Source: Turritopsis dohrnii (lineage: Eukaryota > Cnidaria > Hydrozoa > Anthoathecata > Oceaniidae). From it: 64,000 nt of DNA. Of the stretch, positions 1 through 11,441 are shown in pieces; position 1 is the first letter of the stretch, and every line of letters starts with the position of its first letter. A program made the translations under genes and the position numbers. The stretch spans positions 1,364,001 to 1,428,000 of the forward strand of contig BQMF02000022.1 in the NCBI GenBank assembly GCA_027922465.2, given 5' to 3'. Under the pieces are notes generated by a model that was not told the origin of the DNA, searched no databases, and saw only the letters and a list, made by a program, of their open reading frames with translations.

Positions 1-965
1 TAAATATACTGAGTAACTCTTGGAGTGTCAAAACTGAAACCTTGCCACATTGTTTATGTATCCTTGAAGGATATTACACTATGCAAGAATGTTTTTCTAG
101 AAAGACAAGAAGCTTCAAAATAGCGGCGACTTTTTGAATAGGACATGACAGGTTCAAAGTCCAAAAGTTTTCTGCGTTGATACTGATGCAGCAGTTTTTT
201 AACTAAACCTTTCTGAGTATAGCAAACCTATGTGGTCAAGAAATATTCTGTAAGAATTTAGAATGGGTCAGCAGTTATTTAAATCAGCGGCGTAAAACAT
301 GAGACACAAAAAGTTTAAAATTCCAGAGTGACTAGATAGTGTAGCGAATCTGAAATGGAACTTACGCAAAACTGAAAAAAAAACAGCAGTGACGATTTTA
401 TAGACCAAAGAGAAGCTTGATGTCAAATATACAATGAGAAGGAATGTTCACGAACCTCATGACATTCGTTTGAGAAAGCTGACATAACCGCAAAAATAAC
501 AAATGATTTGAGGATAGCATTCGATTTCAAAATAAGTTTTATTCCCAGCTTAGCACGCAGCGAGTCAAAATTTGTTATCGAGTTTAGATTGACAAGATAC
601 ACTTGACTAATGTGTCGGTTTTCAGAGCGATTAATGGTGAGCTCAGTCTTAAAGGCAACAACATGTCCAAGAGAGGATCAATCGCTATCTAAAAATCTGT
701 AGAAATGTGGTATGGATTAGACTTAACTCATTAATAAAATCCTTCTCGTCTTTTCAGTGAAGGAATTTTCTTGTGTGTTAATTCCGTAGTTGATTCATTT
801 CAAGTTTTGCATTGGTCAGCAAGAATAATTTAAATGTAAAGGATCAGGAAAAATGAACACATTATTTTGGTCTAAGCACTACTGAGCTAGTACATAAATT
901 AATTTGTTTTATTAAGGTTAAATATCAATCACGCTTTTATAAATGATTAGCGATTACGTGTTGTG
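1..965. other. Intergenic, no gene recognised
   Basis: AT-rich sequence with stops in all frames. I see no exon with homology, no clear inverted-repeat element and no RNA gene here. Confidence 0.6.
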
Positions 966-967
966 TA

Positions 968-1597
968 ACAACAGTTGCCCCCCACCCCCACCCCCACCAC
1001 CCCGCTACTCGATCTCTTGCTATTTCGACACCCGCCTTACTGGACATAATTCCTTCGGTCCCACCAGATTCGACGTTTTTGAATGGAAATTTCCCCCGTT
1101 ATCTCGACATTTGTAACTCCACACCCGCCTATCTCGACATAAAACTCGACATTTTCAAAATGAAATAGCCAAATTGTTGGACATTTAAAGAAAGGAGTAA
1201 GTGGAAAATTCGCGAAACTCGCCTCATTTTATTAAACGATATTCTGAGCTCATGTTCTGTTACCGTCAATCAAAATCCTGTGAATTTAGGAGATGGGGAA
1301 GGGATGCAGGTGGAATGTACACTTCACTTCGTTGGCAAAGCAGGATATTATAAATATTCTTAGACAGCAGTATCAAGCAATCAACGAACTTTAATGGAAA
1401 CTGGCTATATGATAAAAATATATTCCAAATTATACATTAGTTTTTTCTTATTTAATTCTTCTAGGTACTGTCCAAACCTAATAAAAGCAAAATATAGGGG
1501 TGATAGGGGCAGTGGACAAAAATATAACATTAAAAAAAATCCCCCACTAACTCGACATCTTTCTCGCCCAAAGTCGAGTTAGCGGGCACAACTGTAT
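968..1597. mobile_element. Degenerate pogo/mariner-type MITE
   Basis: The ends are inverted copies: ACAGTTGCCCC near 969 on the left and GGGCACAACTGT ending about 1596 on the right. The following subterminal parts also match (CCCGCTACTCGA left, TCGAGTTAGCGGG right). The interior is filled with repeats of the TCGACA type, as in pogo/Tigger-derived MITEs. A TA target duplication is expected for this group; the right flank has TA but the left flank is mutated. No transposase is left. Confidence 0.5.
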
Positions 1598-3371
1598 AAT
1601 ATAATCACAAATCACCATCGGAAAATTGTACCGAAGTTATAGAATGACCAAATGATAATAACAACCTGTTTGAAATTTAAAAAAAGGAGGTTTTGAGAAT
1701 TGTACATGTAAAGACAGCTGTTATGTCGTTTTATGTCACTATGGTGCTTTAGCTTTGGAAAACTGAAGTACGAAGTTAAAAGAGTTGCGTGTAAACTCAC
1801 ATGACTGAAGAAATCGTATTTGATACAGGATGTGACAAGTTTTGTTTTATTTATCAGTTGATAAGAAACCCTTCAGAGGATACGTGCCGACTACAACCTT
1901 CATAAACTTACTATTGTGACGTCATCACATTTTTTGCCATGGTTATTTGGAGCATTCTGCCTAATCACTTTATACGCCGTAAAGATTTTTTGAATAATTA
2001 CCAGAATTAGGGGTTAGTACGCATGACCATTGACACTCAAAATAATGGTAATCTAAAATTTGTAAAATATAGCTTCTTTTTTTCAAAACATTAATGGTAC
2101 CCGTCATTTTTTTTATTCGCAGATCCTATACGTTTAGCGTGCTTTTAATTTCCAGATTTTAAGGTCTCTTGGTTCCTTGATTGAAACACGCATTGTATGT
2201 TTGAAAAATAAGATGTTTTAATGTTAATTTTGTTCACATCAGCGAATGTTCATTTTTTACTTTAAGAAAAAAGTGCTTAGAATTCAGAAAAAAAGAAAGC
2301 TTTCTTAGGGCTTTTCAACGTTCATGATACACTTGACATGTTCCAATACATGTTGAAATTTCAAGAACGTCACTTAGCTCAGAATTGATGCAATTTAAGC
2401 GTATACAATTTCTAGGTCATATTAGTTTATGGACAGAGTTTACGCCTGTAGGGATGAGAATATCGCCTTTCTCTCAGTCATCAGTTTCCAAAAGGATAAT
2501 TTAAACATCGTTTAAAGTAATCATCACCAAAGTAATCAGCACCAAAGTTCAGTCAAAATTGATAGATTTCCGCGCAGAAGCCACCTTCTAAGAAAATTGG
2601 ATGGGTTATAGGAGAACTTACCTAGCGATGTTATCTTAAGATTTCGTCGAATTTCTTTTTTCACACGAATTCTTGATTTCTCCTTTATATTACAATAAAA
2701 TGACTTATATCACACTGATGTCAATACAAACCGTCCCTGGATGCACAGCGCGCCCTCTGACGTCATTTTGATATTTAAGACATTTATGCCGACAATGCCT
2801 TGCTATTTATTTTCAAAACCTTTGCACATCAGAAAAACAATTCTTAGAATTTTATTTGTTTTATGAAAACTGAAGAACAAAACATAGATTGTAGCTGGGA
2901 TTATATGGCTGTTTGTCACAATATCCAATCTCATACTGACGTTAAGTATGATGTAATCGTAGTTTCAATTTTGACATAAGATCTTTCTTGTAATTTCGTG
3001 ATAAAACTGGGTCAAGAGGTTTTTTTTCGTCAAACTTTGCCGATGTTTCGTTAAATTTTGCCGATGTTCCGATGTTAACCATTCCTCCGCCTTTAAATTC
3101 ACGGTCTTAAAAGAACTTTTAGTAGTGAGGCATTTCTGAAACTCAAGCCTCTTGGTAAAAAAATTACTATGCACTGGAAATCGAACAGGGCAGAGAAAAG
3201 AACACTTTGGAGAATAAATAAAATGTTATCTTTATCACTAACGTCATCCTTTCAAATCAGTTGTCAACAGATATAATGGTTGAAAAGAGGAAGAATTGAT
3301 CACTCGCTTTGAAGTCCCTGCATTACACAAAAAGAGAAACTACACTCGATAGAAAATATAATTATGTTCGC
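1598..3371. other. Intergenic, no gene recognised
   Basis: No exon-like or repeat structure that I can support. The longest reading frames are short and of low complexity. Confidence 0.5.
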
Positions 3372-3375
3372 TCAA

Positions 3376-3612
3376 TACACCTTTCCCGTAATTGATTGCG
3401 CAATATTTTTATCATGCTCTACCTCGTTTTCAATATGCTATACCATGACAACCGAATCTCCTGTGCTCAATCATTAACACTATCACAATCATTACACTAA
3501 TTGCTCATTACTGAAATGAGTCCCGTGCCATTCTGTTACCATATCAACCTTTGCGAAAACGAGGCGGAGTATGGTAAAAAGTATTGCGCAATCAATTACG
3601 GGAAAGGTGTAT
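3376..3612. mobile_element. MITE with about 58-bp terminal inverted repeats, TA target site
   Basis: The left end from about 3374 (AATACACCTTTCCCGTAATT) and the right end to about 3614 are inverted copies over about 58 bp with only a few mismatches, reaching CCTCGTTTTC on the inner side. TA dinucleotides flank both CACCTTTCCC ends, as in Tc1/mariner-type transposition. The interior of about 120 bp has no coding capacity. High arm identity suggests recent insertion. Confidence 0.8.
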
Positions 3613-3614
3613 TT

Positions 3615-4039
3615 GAAGCAGTGCAGCAGAGTTTGTCGAATAAAACGGCAATCTTCGACATAAATTCGGCATGACTTTATATAGCTGCATGATAGTCGAA
3701 TTTAATGACAACTTGAATGAACTTCGTGAAAAAATGCATGAAATGAAAGTGAGGATGGGCAACGTCTTCAGATAGCAAATAAATACGCATCTCAAGTGGG
3801 TAAATCTGAGCACAATAATAAATTCATGCGATATTTATGTGGCTGTCTAAAGCCACGTCGAATTTGATATGCGCCAAAAAAAAGCTTGTATAAAGTAACT
3901 TGTCACATTTTGTCGAATTTTACCCGAATAAAAGGAATTTAACACGGCGATTATGCAGCCGTACAAAGCTGTCCTAACATTATTTGTAGCTGTAACACGT
4001 CCAGAATGTTTTCAGCGTTGTCGACCTTTGCTATGGAAT
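3615..4039. other. Intergenic, no gene recognised
   Basis: AT-rich spacer between two transposable elements; nothing supported. Confidence 0.5.
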
Positions 4040-4044
4040 CATAT

Positions 4045-5087
4045 CAGGGTGACCAACAAGAAATTCGTTCTTAAATCAAGGGTTTTAAGGGTGAAATTCC
4101 AATGATTTTCTAGGATTTCAAGGGTAAATTTTCACAAACTTTCCAGGGTTCCAAGTAATTACTCTTTGTACATATTTGCTTTTGCATGAAACTCAATTAA
4201 CCTCTGACTTTGCAAGATTTTGTGACAAACGTAGACAAAAAATGAAAACTTTTTGTTCTGTCTAACCAATCTTTAAGTCCCAAAATCTACAAAGCTAAAA
4301 ATAGTTTTTTTAAAATAAGTAAAAAAAACAACAAATATAAACATAAAAATATGATATTTTATATCTAGTAAAAACATAACATTTTATTCAATGAAAATAC
4401 AGAATGAGCCGACAAATTCAAACATTATACCATGAAGTAGTAGTAAAGTACTAAAGGTGTAAAATTATTATTTCACTTTTAAATCCCTGCATACTCAGCA
4501 TTTCGGTGGAGCCATTTCCCAAAAAATTTGTCTACCCTATTTTCTTTAATGTTGAAAACAGAAAATTCGAAATACTAGTAATACTTAGATGATATCTCAT
4601 TAAAAAGATCATTACTTTGAAAACAGTACAGGATGAATGTTCTTCCTCTAGAAAGCATTTTAAACACATGATATAAGGGGAGGTCTTATTAAACTTTCAG
4701 GAACTTGTCTTTGAAGACAAGGAGATTTTTGCCTGATATAAAATCCAGCTTTGGACAATGAATTTAAAGTTGTTATTTGATTTCATTTTAAGTAAAAGCA
4801 TTTTGTTGACCACAAAATAGCCAGTAAACTAACAACTAACATATGACATCTTTGTAATGATACTACTACACACAACACATCTCTGAATTCCAATATCACC
4901 CGGAAAGGAATTCCCTTTATTAACTAAAATACACTTCAAAACAACCAAATACTGTAATAAATCACAAAAAAAATTTGTAATTGAAAAAACTTGAAATTTC
5001 CAGGGTTTCAAGGAATTTATCAAGGGGACAAAAAAATTAAGGGTGTTTCAGGGGTGTCAAGGATTTCAAGGGTTGCTGGCCACCATG
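4045..5087. mobile_element. Non-autonomous hAT-like element, 5-bp target duplication
   Basis: The left end is CAGGGTGACCAAC and the right end, read inversely, is CATGGTGGCCAGCAACCC, the common hAT-type terminal pattern. The five bases CATAT lie directly outside both ends (4040-4044 and 5088-5092). Subterminal regions repeat short motifs such as AAGGGTTT and CAAGGATTTC. No transposase reading frame is present in the 1,043 bp. Confidence 0.75.
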
Positions 5088-5092
5088 CATAT

Positions 5093-7330
5093 GTTAGTGT
5101 AACATCAATGACCGTTCTCTTTCAAACTCTTTATATATTTTGTTGCAATTTTGAAAGCTAGGATGTAATCTAGGATGCAACCAGCTACCGAAGTTGGGAA
5201 GATCAGTTTGAAAAAAAAACCCCAAAATTAACAGATTGTGGATGAGTGTGTGTGCAGTAGTTAGTATCAGTTCATACCTGTGTTCTCACGATAGAATTAA
5301 CAATTCTTCCTTCCTTCGTCCTGTCAGAGATAGAGGCACACAACACAAAAAATCATCAAGACATTACAGAGATAACAAAAGTTTGTCAAAGTACTCGATA
5401 TATTGGACCTTCTCAACCCAGTGCCGTCCGTCTATCGGAAAGGCAAGAAATCCTGGGTACGAGGTTGGGACCTTCTTTGGTTGTTTATAAAGTATAAAGA
5501 TCTGACCAGAAAGCTATCTGATGTGTTTGTTATTTGTGGGTTTTCCCACGTGGAGAGGTAATGATAACACGTTGAGATACGAGCTGAAACAATCATCGTG
5601 TTTCTCAGATACTTTGAGGGATATTATCATATTTCTGTGAGATTTTGACTTCTGATAAGACCTAGATATCGCGCATGTTCAGAGGAAGAAACGTTTGCTT
5701 GTTGAATAAAAGGATTTAAAAATATGTGGAAATAAAAATTTGAAATCTCATAATAGACCTGCCCCGAATTTCCTTTTAAAAACCGTGTTAATACCTTGCT
5801 ATCAAGTTTGGTCTCGTTTCTATACATTCTATTGTTCCACTTAATAACATTTCTTGCTACTTACATGTTCAGTGGCGGATCTAGAGGTATGTCGAAATTT
5901 GTGTAGGAGAGCATTAACATAATTTGTGAATTCAATTTATATTACTTATTATTCCCGTTCCGCAGTTGGATAATTAAAATCTTTAAAACGAGGCGATACT
6001 TGTTGGCTCAGCCATAACACGATGTTTAAACAGAAATTCACCGTGTTCTGATGTTTCGTCAAAACAATTTGTGTCTGATAATCTAGAAGGAAATAATTAA
6101 TTTATTTATTGTGTTCATTGTGTACCGTGATGACCTCAGGCTAAGAAAACATTTTATGAGCAAAGGGAGAATACAAAGAAGTCATAGCGCAACAAAATAT
6201 GTGGATCTATCATGGCAGCCAAAGTAACGAGGTTTAATTATTTCAAAATAATTAGTGACGTCAGGGATTGGTGACTTCTGTTGGTACTTAGAATAGAAAG
6301 AAAGAAGCTCTCCAGAAAAACATGAAGGGGAAAGGCGAGTTAAGGATCCTCAAATTTGTCTTAAGATAGATAGCATCGAACAGAAGTCATTGACTCATAA
6401 AATTATAAATGTATAATGGGCAATTAAACTAAATTGATGTTTGATCATTCCAGTGGAAAGGAAGTAAAAATTTGATCGGTAACACACTGTACAATATTTG
6501 CAAGCGTGCTTGATTTTATTTCCGAATTGTTAAAAAGTAAGGCAGAAGCCGCATGCCTTGAACAATTTTCAAGATATCTGCATGACTTTATTCAGCCCTG
6601 GTGGAAATCCTTACATGAGAATAAGTCAATCAGTATTACCAAAATATGACTTTCAGATGAAGATTCAAAAGCATACACGTTTTTTTTGTAAGCAACAAGT
6701 TTATAAGCAACACAAGTAAATTATAAAAAAAAGTTAAGCAACAGTATTGCAAGGACCTCACATAAATTAGTAACATGAAATTTTGAAATGATGCAACACT
6801 AGCATAGCTACAGCACATTTTTTGAAATTGTTACATTAGGTTGCAGTACTAGGTTGTACACCTTGTATAATAACTTGAATGTCCTAGACTTTATACTTAG
6901 ATACTTTAATTAAACAATTAAAACGTACAAAAAGGTTTTCAAGATGGGACATTTATATATTTTCTATTTATGCTAAGCGACAAATAAAGCAACATTACCA
7001 CTAACTAACTACTAATGGTTGCTTATAAAAAAACAACGAGTATTTGTTAGAAGCTAGCCGAAATTATTTGAAAAAAGAAGCTGATGTCTTGAAGACTCTT
7101 ACAATTGCATTGACTACAAGTCTATTACAATCAATGTTTTTAAATAGCTCAAGCCTGTATAAAAACGAAAGAACTTTGTCTATTTATGGTCAAATCTGAA
7201 AAAGTTAATGAATGTTACACACAAATCTGAACTGAGAATTTAGCATATATTGTTACACTCTCCTTGGAAGGAAACCAAAATAAGAACATGTGTAAGGATG
7301 TAAAATAATCTCATGATCATAAAAGAATTG
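5093..7330. other. Intergenic; one fold-back repeat fragment near 5410-5475
   Basis: No gene recognised. The stretch around 5437-5475 (CGGAAAGGCAAGAAATCCTG and on to GAGGTTGG) is a single arm of the hairpin repeat that is complete at 38862-38940. The reading frame covering it looks like repeat sequence, not a protein. Confidence 0.5.
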
Positions 7331-7332
7331 TA

Positions 7333-7472
7333 CAGTTGAATCTCGTTGCCTCTTACAGAAACCTTGGTCCCGTCCGCATTTGCAGCCCATCATAAATTTT
7401 GTTATCTCGAAGTCACGTTATCTCAAACTTTTTAGCCGGTCTTGAGGGTTCCAGATAGCCTGGACTTGACTG
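7333..7472. mobile_element. Small pogo/Tigger-type MITE, TA target duplication
   Basis: A 140-bp unit starting CAGTTGAATCTCG and ending GGACTTGACTG, flanked on both sides by TA (7331-7332 and 7473-7474). Short imperfect inverted ends and internal 'tatctcg'-type motifs match the pogo/Tigger-derived class. It lies about 210 bp beyond the cathepsin gene's stop codon. Confidence 0.55.
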
Positions 7473-7661
7473 TATTATATCGAAGAATGAGAAAAACAAA
7501 ACGAAATAATTACTGAAATAATTACTCTGAAAAATCTTTGAAAAAAGTTATCAATAAATTTCTTGTGTATCAAAAATTAACAACCATTATAGTATAACTG
7601 TAAGAAGAAAATTCTTGTTTGATAGTGTGGAGGTATTTCCTCTTCAATAGAATGTCATTCA

Positions 7662-7667
7662 AATTTA
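7662..7667 (-). promoter_or_regulatory. Polyadenylation signal of cathepsin Z
   Basis: AATAAA on the minus strand about 17 bp after the TAG stop of the cathepsin gene. Confidence 0.5.
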
Positions 7668-7683
7668 TTCTTTACAATAATCG

Positions 7684-10600
7684 CTACCAGCCTTTTGGCA
7701 ATATTGGCACAGCAAAGGCGCAGTCATTTTCCACTCCCAAGTTGTAAAATTTACCCTTACCGCCTTTATAAAGCGATGTTACAATTCGAAACCACCCCTG
7801 CTCGCCCCACGGTTGTCCCCACGAGTTTCGTCCAATCCAATACTCAACACCATTATCATCGACGCCCCATCCATGAAGAGATATAATGTGGTTATGCATG
7901 GGTACGGCGTGATATTCAGAGTAGACGCCACCGGTATAAGCATCAAATTGAGGTGTAGCCATAAGTGAACAAGCAATAGGGCCACGTTGATAAATTTCGG
8001 TCATCATTTTCTCACGCCCAGCAAGCGAACCTAGAAAGCAAGTTTACTGTCATACAGAAATTTCTATGACATTTTGCAGCTAATTTACAAAACTAAATTC
8101 ACATCCTTAAAGGGAAAACTCTTTCATTATAATAACAATTATAAATCATTGTATCTTCTCCCGGAACATCTCTGATTCGCACAAAAATTCTACATAAACG
8201 CCTGAAGAATAGGACTTGCAAATATTAATCTATTTTTAAATCGCTCTACTATTTTCTTCAGATGAAACTGTTCATAACAACAAAAAAGGAAAATAAAGAA
8301 ATCTAAAAAGAAATTGGAACTAAAATACTATACAATAAAATAAAAACAAATGCTTGAAATGGAATGTAATCTACTTGCATCAAACAAAAACAAAAACAAA
8401 CTCAAAACAAAAACACCACAAACAAAAAATAGTAATAAAAAAAAACAGAAACATACCAAATTCAGAAACATAGAACAGAGTATAGTTTTTAATGGAATAA
8501 CATTCACCGAATGTTGAACATGTACCGCACTGATTGAATGTGTCACATTTCTGATCTTTAGCTTGGTAGTTATTGCAGGTTTCATCAGGAATACCCTTAT
8601 GATGTGCGTAAGAATACACAGCAAGCATTCCTCCTCCATGACAAGTTCCAGCATTGGCTGAAAGAGAGTTTGTTTTTAGGTGAAATAGAGTGCAATAAAC
8701 GAGTCAAAAATTCATCATTTTATATTTCGTATGTATACTTACCACAGTCTAAGACATTCTGAACAGACAAGTATGCAGATGGCCATTTTCCCTTTCTCAA
8801 TATGTTTACACGATCAGCAAGGGCACTTGTTGTTCCCTGAGCCCAACAAGAACCACAATATTGAGGAATGTGCTGATTTCTGGTAGTGCTGGCAACGTTT
8901 TTACCAGCCAATGTCCTGGCATCATAACGTTTGGGTAATTCAGCTGCATTGAGATACTCATGTGGTCTTGGAGAAATGCTGAAAAAGAAAAAAATTCAAC
9001 CTTACACCATCATCTAAGTTTCTAACAATCGCATTTGGTAAAATAATTGAATATTTCACATGGATAGATTTTTGTACGTGTAAATAAAACACATAAAAGT
9101 ATTATACATATTATAAAAATTGGCAGACATTTGCAATTGGACATAATTTTCTGCCCACTGAAATTATGTCCTGCCATAATAATTCAGCCGTTAATGCTAA
9201 TTTTATATATTTATAACAACCACATGTATGTCACTATTTTATAACTACAGCATTTAATAGTGAAGTACATCCCCGTAAGTCTAAAAAAAGGATGGGAGTT
9301 GAAATGTTTGTATACATGAGGGAAATTTTGTAAAGTTAAGAAACAGAAATGCATACAGTAGCACAATGACAGTTTCTTTCATGCATAATATTTCATCCCC
9401 AATTGAACACAGTGTTTAGAGACAAATATCAGAAATAACATTATGAATAATAAACATTTTCTGGGGTCTGTGATGAAGATCAGCAATTTGGGACCACTTC
9501 TTGGGATGTGTGTGACATCATTTAAACTTTTGATTGATAATAAACTCCCTCCTAATGGACAATCCTACATATTTTTCAGATTCAAAAAGCTAAGATTGAA
9601 GTTATATATACGTTCTTCTTGTATTCCATGATTTCATTGCCATTCAGATTTCATGACATTCTGAAACATTGAAAAAACAATTCTTGATCATGCAGCATTA
9701 GATCTTGTATCAGAAGATGGTATTCACCCTTTTCTTTACGCTTCTGATTTACCTTAAGAGAATTAATTTTCACGGGAACTTATTTCCATGGAATTTTCTT
9801 TTTAGAAATTCGTGGAAAAAAAGGGTATTAATTTCGCGGTTTTGTTTTCAATGGATATATATATATATCGGGAACTTATTTTCACATTGAAAGGGAAATG
9901 AAGATTTTCGTGGGAATTAATTTTGTTCATATGAAGCAAAATGGTGAAAAAATGGTAACTCAAAAAAACAAATAACTTATCCTACGTTAAATCTTATAAA
10001 GTAATTGCAAAAAGACTAATGAATATAGCTACTAACTAAGAACTAGCTTACAAGTCATCGTCAATGTCACCTAAAATACTGAATATATACGTATATACTT
10101 TACGTATAAGAAAATAGTGAATTGTCATAATTGGATGTTTCTTGGAAAAAAGTACAAGCAGAGATGTTCACACTTGATACAGGTGCGCCAAAAAAGAGAG
10201 GAAGAGATCACCAGACAGCAACAAACACTTCACATATGAAAAAAGTAGGGAAAAGATATTTCTTCTAAATAAAAATCGTTGGAAATTTGAAAATTCTCCA
10301 AGGAATTGATCGCGGGAACTATTTTTTGCAGATAAAGGTAAATCACACTTTTCACGGGAACTTATTTTCGCCGAAATGATGAAAAACCGCGAAAACTGCG
10401 AAAATTAATTCCCACCAAAAATGAAGGTTCTGGTGATATTATATAACTATAATTTATAGATGACAATGTAAGCATTCCAAAACACTTAAAACTCTAAAAC
10501 TCTTCGTTGTATATTAGAATCTTTGAAAAATGTCCAGAGGCTATTTGAGAAACACTTGCAAAACCTTTAGCTGATCATCTGCATTATGAGAGCATCCTCT

Positions 10601-10959
10601 CTGTTAACAGATCAGTAGGATTGTGTTTTTGAGACTTCACTGCTGGATATCCCGATTTACCATGTGATAAAATATTCCCCTTCCATAATGTGTATAATAA
10701 TAATATTCCAAAACTGATTGTTATTATTGCTTCATGGAGGCTTACTGAAGGCTCAACGGGGGCTGCTTTATAGAGGCTCACTTGACAAAACTCAATTCGG
10801 TTGATTAAGAGAAGAAATTATAGGTTACACTTACATGACCTCCTCTACACCCTTATCGTAATCTGGATTGTAGCATGGCTCACTATCACGAAAATAATTT
10901 GTTGAAGAAACACAGGCTATGTTAATCGAAACAATAGCAAAGATTAATGCACAGTGCAT
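7684..10959 (-). CDS. CTSZ: Cathepsin Z/X, lysosomal cysteine carboxypeptidase
   Basis: Four coding exons: 10959-10835, 8978-8743, 8657-8457 and 8030-7684. Splice phases agree throughout and give about 302 residues, the usual length of cathepsin Z. A signal peptide covers residues 1-19, so I start at the inner ATG and not at the in-frame ATG 20 codons upstream. The short propeptide keeps YFR...CY (Cys29), the cysteine known to form a disulfide with the catalytic cysteine in this family. The active site reads [13 protein letters not shown] with catalytic Cys86, the family-specific HIP mini-loop before it, then [10 protein letters not shown] (His235) and WIGRNSWG (Asn256). The family removes single residues from protein C-termini in lysosomes. 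It is divergent from ZUP1. Introns 2 and 3 are AT-rich; intron 1 carries repeats. Confidence 0.96.
9755..10430. repeat. Inverted-repeat-bounded repeat in cathepsin Z intron 1
   Basis: Motifs of the type TTTCACGGGAACTTATTT and GCGAAAATTAATTCC recur at 9760-9910 and 10310-10425, with the outermost copies in opposite orientation (AATTAATTTTCACGGGAACT left, GCGAAAATTAATTCCCACC right). It resembles a degenerate MITE. A loosely similar sequence lies at 32510-32640. I cannot define exact ends. Confidence 0.4.
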
Positions 10960-11441
10960 TTTTACTTCTTCTACGGGAATTACGCTCAGGTCACACAACA
11001 ATGAATGAAATGAAAGCAATGAAATGAAAACTTTCGTTTTTTAACTTTATTACTTCATCACATGACAATCAATGTTAAGTTTTTGCAGGGGGTCAGTTAT
11101 AGTAAAAGTAACTGTAGTTAATTCATAATTTCTTATTGAAAGAATACTAATTTCTTAAAGTGTTTAAACTAAATGCTTTTTGACTAAATTAAACGTAGAT
11201 ATGGTATATTTTTTCAAAAATCACAGTCTAGAAAATTTGAATTATAATGACTGTAAAATTCTCCACCCCCTTTCATTATTTAATAGTCTTTAGAGAGATT
11301 TCAGTGTATCTGAAAATGAAACTGAACAGAAGATGTTGAACTTTATCGCAGTAGGGTGATTTGTAACTTTGTATTTATAACCTTAATCATTGGTTATTGT
11401 TCAAGTCCCTTTTGTAGATTTTTGAATTATTGCTAAAGATA
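10960..11441. promoter_or_regulatory. Shared divergent promoter region, CTSZ / ZUP1
   Basis: About 480 bp separates the start codons of cathepsin Z (minus) and ZUP1 (plus). Both promoters and 5' UTRs must lie here, or start in non-coding exons not visible to me. I see no TATA box that I would defend. The arrangement is inferred from the two gene starts. Confidence 0.55.

Noticed and set aside
5236..5490. 84-codon open frame on the plus strand
   Set aside because: Its 3' part is one arm of the fold-back repeat family, and the rest has no homology or splice context.
5872..5890. CAGTGGCGGATC, a motif common at transposon ends
   Set aside because: No matching opposite end found nearby.
7695..7886. 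Plus-strand open frame over cathepsin Z exon 4
   Set aside because: Antisense shadow of a conserved exon.
8328..8654. 108-codon minus frame in the cathepsin gene
   Set aside because: Shadow of exon 3 in another frame running into the intron.
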